Below are positions 21,334-24,506 of a DNA stretch of 24,506 nucleotides, in pieces. The notes under the pieces are model-generated. The model did not search any database. It was not told the origin of the DNA and saw only the letters and a program-made list of their open reading frames with translations. Position numbers and translations under genes: made by a program. Positions within the stretch are counted from its first letter, which is position 1, and each line of letters starts with the position of its first letter. This stretch comes from an uncultured Veillonella sp. (lineage in GTDB: Bacteria; Bacillota; Negativicutes; Veillonellales; Veillonellaceae). The stretch spans positions 1-24,506 of the forward strand of contig CABSJA010000025.1 of NCBI GenBank assembly GCA_902477915.1, written 5' to 3'.

Positions 21334-22272
21334 CTATTTCACGATAAACGCCGTTGGGATCATGCGTTCCCCTAACAAATCGGCTGGTTTGTTTACTACT
21401 TTACCATTGAGGTATAGTGTAGAACTAGAACCGCCATCTAAATTCGCTGCAATGTAGCAACCTTTTTCATAGAGAATATCTTGTACGTCACGTAATGTAG
21501 CGCCAAGAGAATAACCTGGTTGACGACCATCGATTACGAGGAATAGTACTGTACCATCTTTCTTTTGACCGATAGCAGTACGTGGACCTACGCCCCAGCC
21601 ACCATCGCCTTCGGTAATCATCTTCTTACCATCTACGATAAGAGGTGGGCCAAAGGTAATACCTTCCATAGCTTTCATATCACCAAGTTGTGTTTTGTCA
21701 TAGTTACCTGCAATAAGGTTGCCAGATTTAGAGAAACCTACGAAGTCTACCGCTTCGTCAGGGCCTACATCCTTACCGATAACATATTCACCATCATGCA
21801 AAATAAAACCATAAGGCAAACGGCCTGTACCAGTACCATTTGGATCATGGAAACCACCGCCATTGATAGCAGCTACCGCATTATTCATCTTCGCAATATT
21901 ACTTGTAGTATCGCCTTTTTCTTGAATATTAGCAGCTGTACCGACTTCGATACGACGAGGATCTGGAATTTCAAGAATATAGCCTACATAGCGAGCAGAC
22001 TGAATTTTTTCAAGGTTTAAACTCTTATCTTCACGAGCATTAAACTTGAACAAATCTTGGCTTTTAACAACGCCAACTGTGCCCAAAATAGATTGCAATT
22101 CATCTTCACTGAATAGCCATGTAATATAATGAGGATGGCGAGATTGCAATATAGCACCAATAACGGCGCGCTTTACATTATTAAATGGTCCAAAGAGCAC
22201 CACGAATGGTGAGGTTACAACGGTAAATAAGAACACCATGATGATGAACTTTACCCAATTCTTTTTGAACAA
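21334..22272 (-). CDS. NAGPA-type phosphodiester glycosidase domain protein, membrane-anchored
   Basis: 312 aa. It starts at TTG 22272, with AGGAG seven bases upstream overlapping the preceding stop. A transmembrane segment (about 8-27) anchors the C-terminal domain outside the cytoplasm. Residues ~85-312 show the NAGPA (phosphodiester glycosidase) pattern: AAINGGGFHDPNG, GVGPRTAIGQKKDGTVLFLV, IDGRQPGYSLG, and AANLDGGSSSTLYLNGK. This domain cleaves N-acetylglucosamine-phosphodiester-type links in its founding member and occurs in bacterial exopolysaccharide and cell-wall proteins. The substrate here is not known. It sits between a NodB deacetylase and a propeller-like protein, probably acting on the same surface glycan. 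Confidence 0.87.
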   Translation of the reverse strand: MFKKNWVKFIIMVFLFTVVTSPFVVLFGPFNNVKRAVIGAILQSRHPHYITWLFSEDELQSILGTVGVVKSQDLFKFNAREDKSLNLEKIQSARYVGYILEIPDPRRIEVGTAANIQEKGDTTSNIAKMNNAVAAINGGGFHDPNGTGTGRLPYGFILHDGEYVIGKDVGPDEAVDFVGFSKSGNLIAGNYDKTQLGDMKAMEGITFGPPLIVDGKKMITEGDGGWGVGPRTAIGQKKDGTVLFLVIDGRQPGYSLGATLRDVQDILYEKGCYIAANLDGGSSSTLYLNGKVVNKPADLLGERMIPTAFIVK

Positions 22273-22283
22273 TGTATTTCTCC

Positions 22284-23087
22284 TTATAAATCAGTGAAAT
22301 GTTCAGTGCTAATGCGTTCTTCAAAATGTTTGATATCAACAGCATTACCAACCCAAACACGCAATATGTTATATGGATTATCACCTGTATGAGCCCAGCC
22401 AGATTTCATAGCCATACTCATTTTGATGCCTGCTTTCTTGGTAGCAGCATCGGTGAATTCATTTTTATCTCCATAAGGATAGCAGAACCAAGGATTATCC
22501 TTGATGCCCACTTCTTTTGCAAGGGCTTCTTGAGCCTTTGTAATATTTTCTATTTGTTTAGCTTCAGACAATTGGCCCATTTCGATATGTTGGAATCCAT
22601 GATTGGAAATGGTAATACCATTTTTATGCATTTCACGAATTTGATCCCAAGTTAACCGTGTACCTACATCGCCAGGATTGATAAACACAGTGGCTGCAAA
22701 ACCATATTCTTTCATGATTGGATATACGATGGAATACGTATCTGCATAGCCGTCATCAAAGGTTAATACAACAGGTTTTTCAGGCACTGCTGCACCATTT
22801 ACGACATAATCATATAGTTGATCCATCGTTAAAGGATTATAACCATTATCTTTGAGGAACTTCATTTGTTCTCTGAATAAATCCTCACGAATAACCGCAT
22901 CATTATCCTTATCATCGCCAATTTTATGATACATAAGAACAGGAATACCTGATGGATGTACCATTTTGACTTCTTTTACTGGTGGCGCTGAACTAATAGG
23001 CTCTGTTTTTTGTGAAAGCAATCCACAACCTGCCACAAGCATTGCCAAGGCCACAACCAATAGTGTTACTAACGGAATCCGTTTCAT
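22284..23087 (-). CDS. NodB-type polysaccharide deacetylase, lipoprotein
   Basis: 267 aa. The lipobox LVAGC gives lipidated Cys21, so the enzyme is a membrane-tethered extracytoplasmic protein. The NodB domain has the catalytic and metal motifs LTFDDGYAD (Asp111, Asp112), SNHGFQH (His163, His167) and CYPYGDKNE, and begins with GIPVLMYHKIG, typical of the PgaB/IcaB-like group that removes acetyl groups from poly-N-acetylglucosamine or related glycans. ATG 23087 is chosen: it follows GAGGAGG and gives the complete lipoprotein signal; the longer frame does not. First gene of a tightly packed three-gene operon (gaps of 11 and 8 bases). Confidence 0.92.
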   Translation of the reverse strand: MKRIPLVTLLVVALAMLVAGCGLLSQKTEPISSAPPVKEVKMVHPSGIPVLMYHKIGDDKDNDAVIREDLFREQMKFLKDNGYNPLTMDQLYDYVVNGAAVPEKPVVLTFDDGYADTYSIVYPIMKEYGFAATVFINPGDVGTRLTWDQIREMHKNGITISNHGFQHIEMGQLSEAKQIENITKAQEALAKEVGIKDNPWFCYPYGDKNEFTDAATKKAGIKMSMAMKSGWAHTGDNPYNILRVWVGNAVDIKHFEERISTEHFTDL

Positions 23088-23124
23088 AGGTCCTCCTCTA
23101 TCAGAACACAATTATATACAGAAT

Positions 23125-23153
23125 ATTATAACATTTCTATGAAGAATAGTAAA
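23125..23153 (-). promoter_or_regulatory. Promoter of the deacetylase operon
   Basis: On the minus strand TTTACT (23153-23148), 17-bp spacer ending in TGT, then TATAAT (23130-23125): a perfect -10 with extended TG and a four-of-six -35. The leader would be about 30 nt. Confidence 0.65.
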
Positions 23154-23181
23154 AACTCTCCCATATACGTATAGCTAAAAC

Positions 23182-23255
23182 AGATGATTTATAACCTAAA
23201 GAGATATATAATCTAAAACACCTGGAACTAAAAAGATATATACCCTAAAACACCT
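23182..23255. repeat. Direct repeats in the deacetylase/nitrilase divergent region
   Basis: AGATATATA-NN-CTAAAACACCT occurs at 23202-23223 and 23234-23255 (32-bp period, only the NN differing), with a degenerate third copy at 23182-23200. They lie between two divergent promoters, upstream of both, so they could be activator sites. Confidence 0.6.
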
Positions 23256-23271
23256 TTAACAATACATTATA

Positions 23272-23312
23272 TTGTAATCTCTAATGGAATGCTTTAATAT
23301 TCTAATTATAAT
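23272..23312 (+). promoter_or_regulatory. Candidate promoters of the nitrilase-like gene
   Basis: Two overlapping options: TTGTAA (23272-23277), 17 bp, TAATAT (23295-23300); or a perfect TATAAT at 23307-23312 without a -35. Both precede the ATG at 23358. Confidence 0.35.
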
Positions 23313-23357
23313 ACAACTCTCTAAAATTATACGCTTCTAATCGATAAAGGATTTACC

Positions 23358-24149
23358 ATGAAAAAACGCTTAACCCTCTTGCAAATGGACGTTCACGTAA
23401 ATGACGTAGAATACAACTACAATCGCGTTCAAGAGTTACTCACTCAATCACTTACAGAAAATCCTGATATTATTGTTTTACCTGAAACTTGGAATACAGG
23501 CTTTCACCCATCAGATGATTTAATTACGATTGCCGACAGAAATGGAGAAAGAACAAAATCATTGCTCAGCGCCTTTGCAAAAGAGCACAAGGTGAATATC
23601 GTAGGTGGCTCTGTCGCTGTGGCGAAAGATGATTTAGTATTCAATACATCTTATACATACAACCGTGAAGGTACCCTCGTAGGTGAATATTCTAAAATGC
23701 ATGGCTTTAGCCCTGCCAAAGAAGACAAATACTTTGCTAGCGGTACTCACACTACACATTTCGAGCTAGACGGAATACCTTGCAGTACTGTTATCTGTTA
23801 TGATATCCGTTTTCCTGAGCTCGTAAGAATGGCTGCATTGCCTGGCACAGAATTATTATTTGTGCCTGCTCAATGGCCTACGATGCGTTTACGTCATTGG
23901 CAAGTACTCAATGAAGTACGAGCCATAGAAAACCAACTCTTCGTCTGTGCCGTAAACGGCTGTGGTACAGTAGGTCGCGTTCAAAGTACAGGTCACTCTG
24001 CCGTCTATGATCCATGGGGTACCAACTTACTCGAAATGGACACTAACGAAGGCATTGCTTCCATAGACATCGACCTCGCTGTAGTCGAAGACATTCGCAA
24101 CAAAATTAACATCTTTAGAGATCGCAAACCAGAACTCTACAACCTATAA
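23358..24149 (+). CDS. Carbon-nitrogen hydrolase, omega-amidase/YafV-like
   Basis: 263 aa, full length for the nitrilase superfamily. The catalytic triad is Glu43 (VLPETWNTGF), Lys113 (YSKMHGFSP) and Cys147 (VICYDIRFPEL). The body matches the branch that includes omega-amidase (NIT2/YafV), which hydrolyses 2-oxoglutaramate or 2-oxosuccinamate from transamination of Gln/Asn; 2-oxoglutaramate formed by methionine-salvage transaminases is one source. The start ATG has AAAGGA six bases upstream. It is monocistronic, divergent from the deacetylase operon. Another amidase specificity in the family cannot be excluded. Confidence 0.9.
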   Translation: MKKRLTLLQMDVHVNDVEYNYNRVQELLTQSLTENPDIIVLPETWNTGFHPSDDLITIADRNGERTKSLLSAFAKEHKVNIVGGSVAVAKDDLVFNTSYTYNREGTLVGEYSKMHGFSPAKEDKYFASGTHTTHFELDGIPCSTVICYDIRFPELVRMAALPGTELLFVPAQWPTMRLRHWQVLNEVRAIENQLFVCAVNGCGTVGRVQSTGHSAVYDPWGTNLLEMDTNEGIASIDIDLAVVEDIRNKINIFRDRKPELYNL

Positions 24150-24152
24150 CAT

Positions 24153-24236
24153 AAAGGCACATTGTTATTGACTTTCTCCTTATATTAGGAAAAGTATTCA
24201 TTTAACAATGTGCCTTTAGTTTAGTTTAGTTTTGTT
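24153..24236 (+). terminator. Long branched terminator after the nitrilase-like gene
   Basis: A 15-bp perfect stem (24153-24167 with 24203-24217, AAAGGCACATTGTTA and its complement) encloses 35 nt that can form a second small stem (ACTTT/AAAGT, CCT/AGG), followed by T-rich sequence with TTTAG repeats. The stem is typical but the enclosed insert is unusually long. Confidence 0.6.
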
Positions 24237-24297
24237 TTTATTGTGCTGTATTAATAAAATAAATAACTCTAGTTTGCTCTAGATTAATGGCCATACT

Positions 24298-24506
24298 TTA
24301 AAACTCAATAAGTTTCCACATATCTTCTGGAACTTGTTCTAGAGGTTTATTTTTTGCCATAGCTTCTTTTAGGATATCAATGGTATCTTGTACTTCTTGC
24401 TTATCCTTTGTATCTGGATCGTGAAGAACGACACGGTCCAAAGAGTCTTGTCCAAATTGTTTTAAGTATTCTTTTTCTACTTGATTAAGTTCACGACGTA
24501 AGTATT
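24298..24506 (-). CDS. Unidentified protein, C-terminal 68 residues (5' end outside window)
   Basis: An open frame runs from the window end to TAA at 24300-24298. The visible part starts YLRRELNQVEKEYLKQFG and continues with DRVVLHDPDTKDKQEVQDT and a terminal PEDMWKLIEF. It is hydrophilic, charged and probably helical, with no signal or membrane segment. Family not recognised. Codon use resembles the neighbours. About 80 bp of T-rich sequence without a clear terminator separates it from the convergent nitrilase terminator. Confidence 0.6.
   Translation of the reverse strand, partial: YLRRELNQVEKEYLKQFGQDSLDRVVLHDPDTKDKQEVQDTIDILKEAMAKNKPLEQVPEDMWKLIEF

Noticed and set aside
23182..23255. CRISPR-like array
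   Set aside because: Only two and a half degenerate copies with a 10-bp gap; no spacers or cas genes.

Overview
The window looks like chromosomal DNA of an anaerobic diderm Firmicute of the class Negativicutes, most likely Veillonella. The DNA is AT-rich and almost every gene has a strong AGGAGG-type ribosome binding site, as in Firmicutes. Yet the encoded proteins include an LPS-type heptosyltransferase-family enzyme and a biotin-dependent carboxyltransferase subunit of the oxaloacetate decarboxylase/pyruvate carboxylase type, which fit a lactate/propionate-metabolising organism with an outer membrane. The genus is inferred from protein style and gene content, not from a database match. I see no rRNA, tRNA, CRISPR array, prophage, insertion sequence or defence system.

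Layout. 1-585: C-terminal part of an Fsr-like MFS exporter and a bidirectional terminator. 593-2213 (minus): ridA-cyuA, a pair in which CyuA can make 2-aminoacrylate from cysteine and RidA clears it. 2330-4052 (minus): two tandem, coupled, distantly paralogous secreted proteins of unknown function. 4196-6170 (plus): menA, then an orphan methionine-binding lipoprotein gene metQ. 6171-9259 (minus): a pyrimidine salvage/catabolism operon read as exonuclease-deoC-pdp-cdd. 9399-10808 (plus): the divergent de novo pair pyrF-pyrE. 10871-12486 (minus): a PadR regulator, a HAAS/DUF1700 membrane protein and a Met/Gln/His-rich exported protein, with a self-regulated-looking promoter and a highly structured 3' UTR. 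12642-16495 (minus): HtrA protease, a candidate structured RNA with its own promoter and terminator, and an OmpR-type response regulator with its histidine kinase. 16907-18411 (minus): a stand-alone carboxyltransferase subunit without a biotin domain. 18776-23153 (minus): an envelope-glycan cluster (NodB-type deacetylase lipoprotein, NAGPA-type phosphodiester glycosidase, membrane-anchored beta-propeller-like protein, GT9 glycosyltransferase, small basic protein). 23272-24236 (plus): a nitrilase/omega-amidase-like gene. 24298-24506 (minus): the C-terminus of an unidentified protein.

Most of the window is ordinary housekeeping and envelope biology. The less ordinary signals lie between genes: two hairpin-rich, CU-rich candidate RNAs on the minus strand (10871-11040 and 14146-14373); a PadR promoter covered by three inverted repeats; and a menA start where a 6-bp hairpin between the Shine-Dalgarno sequence and the ATG would restore normal spacing if folded. 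Several starts were moved downstream of the longest open frame because ribosome binding sites, signal peptides or family N-termini favour the internal codon.
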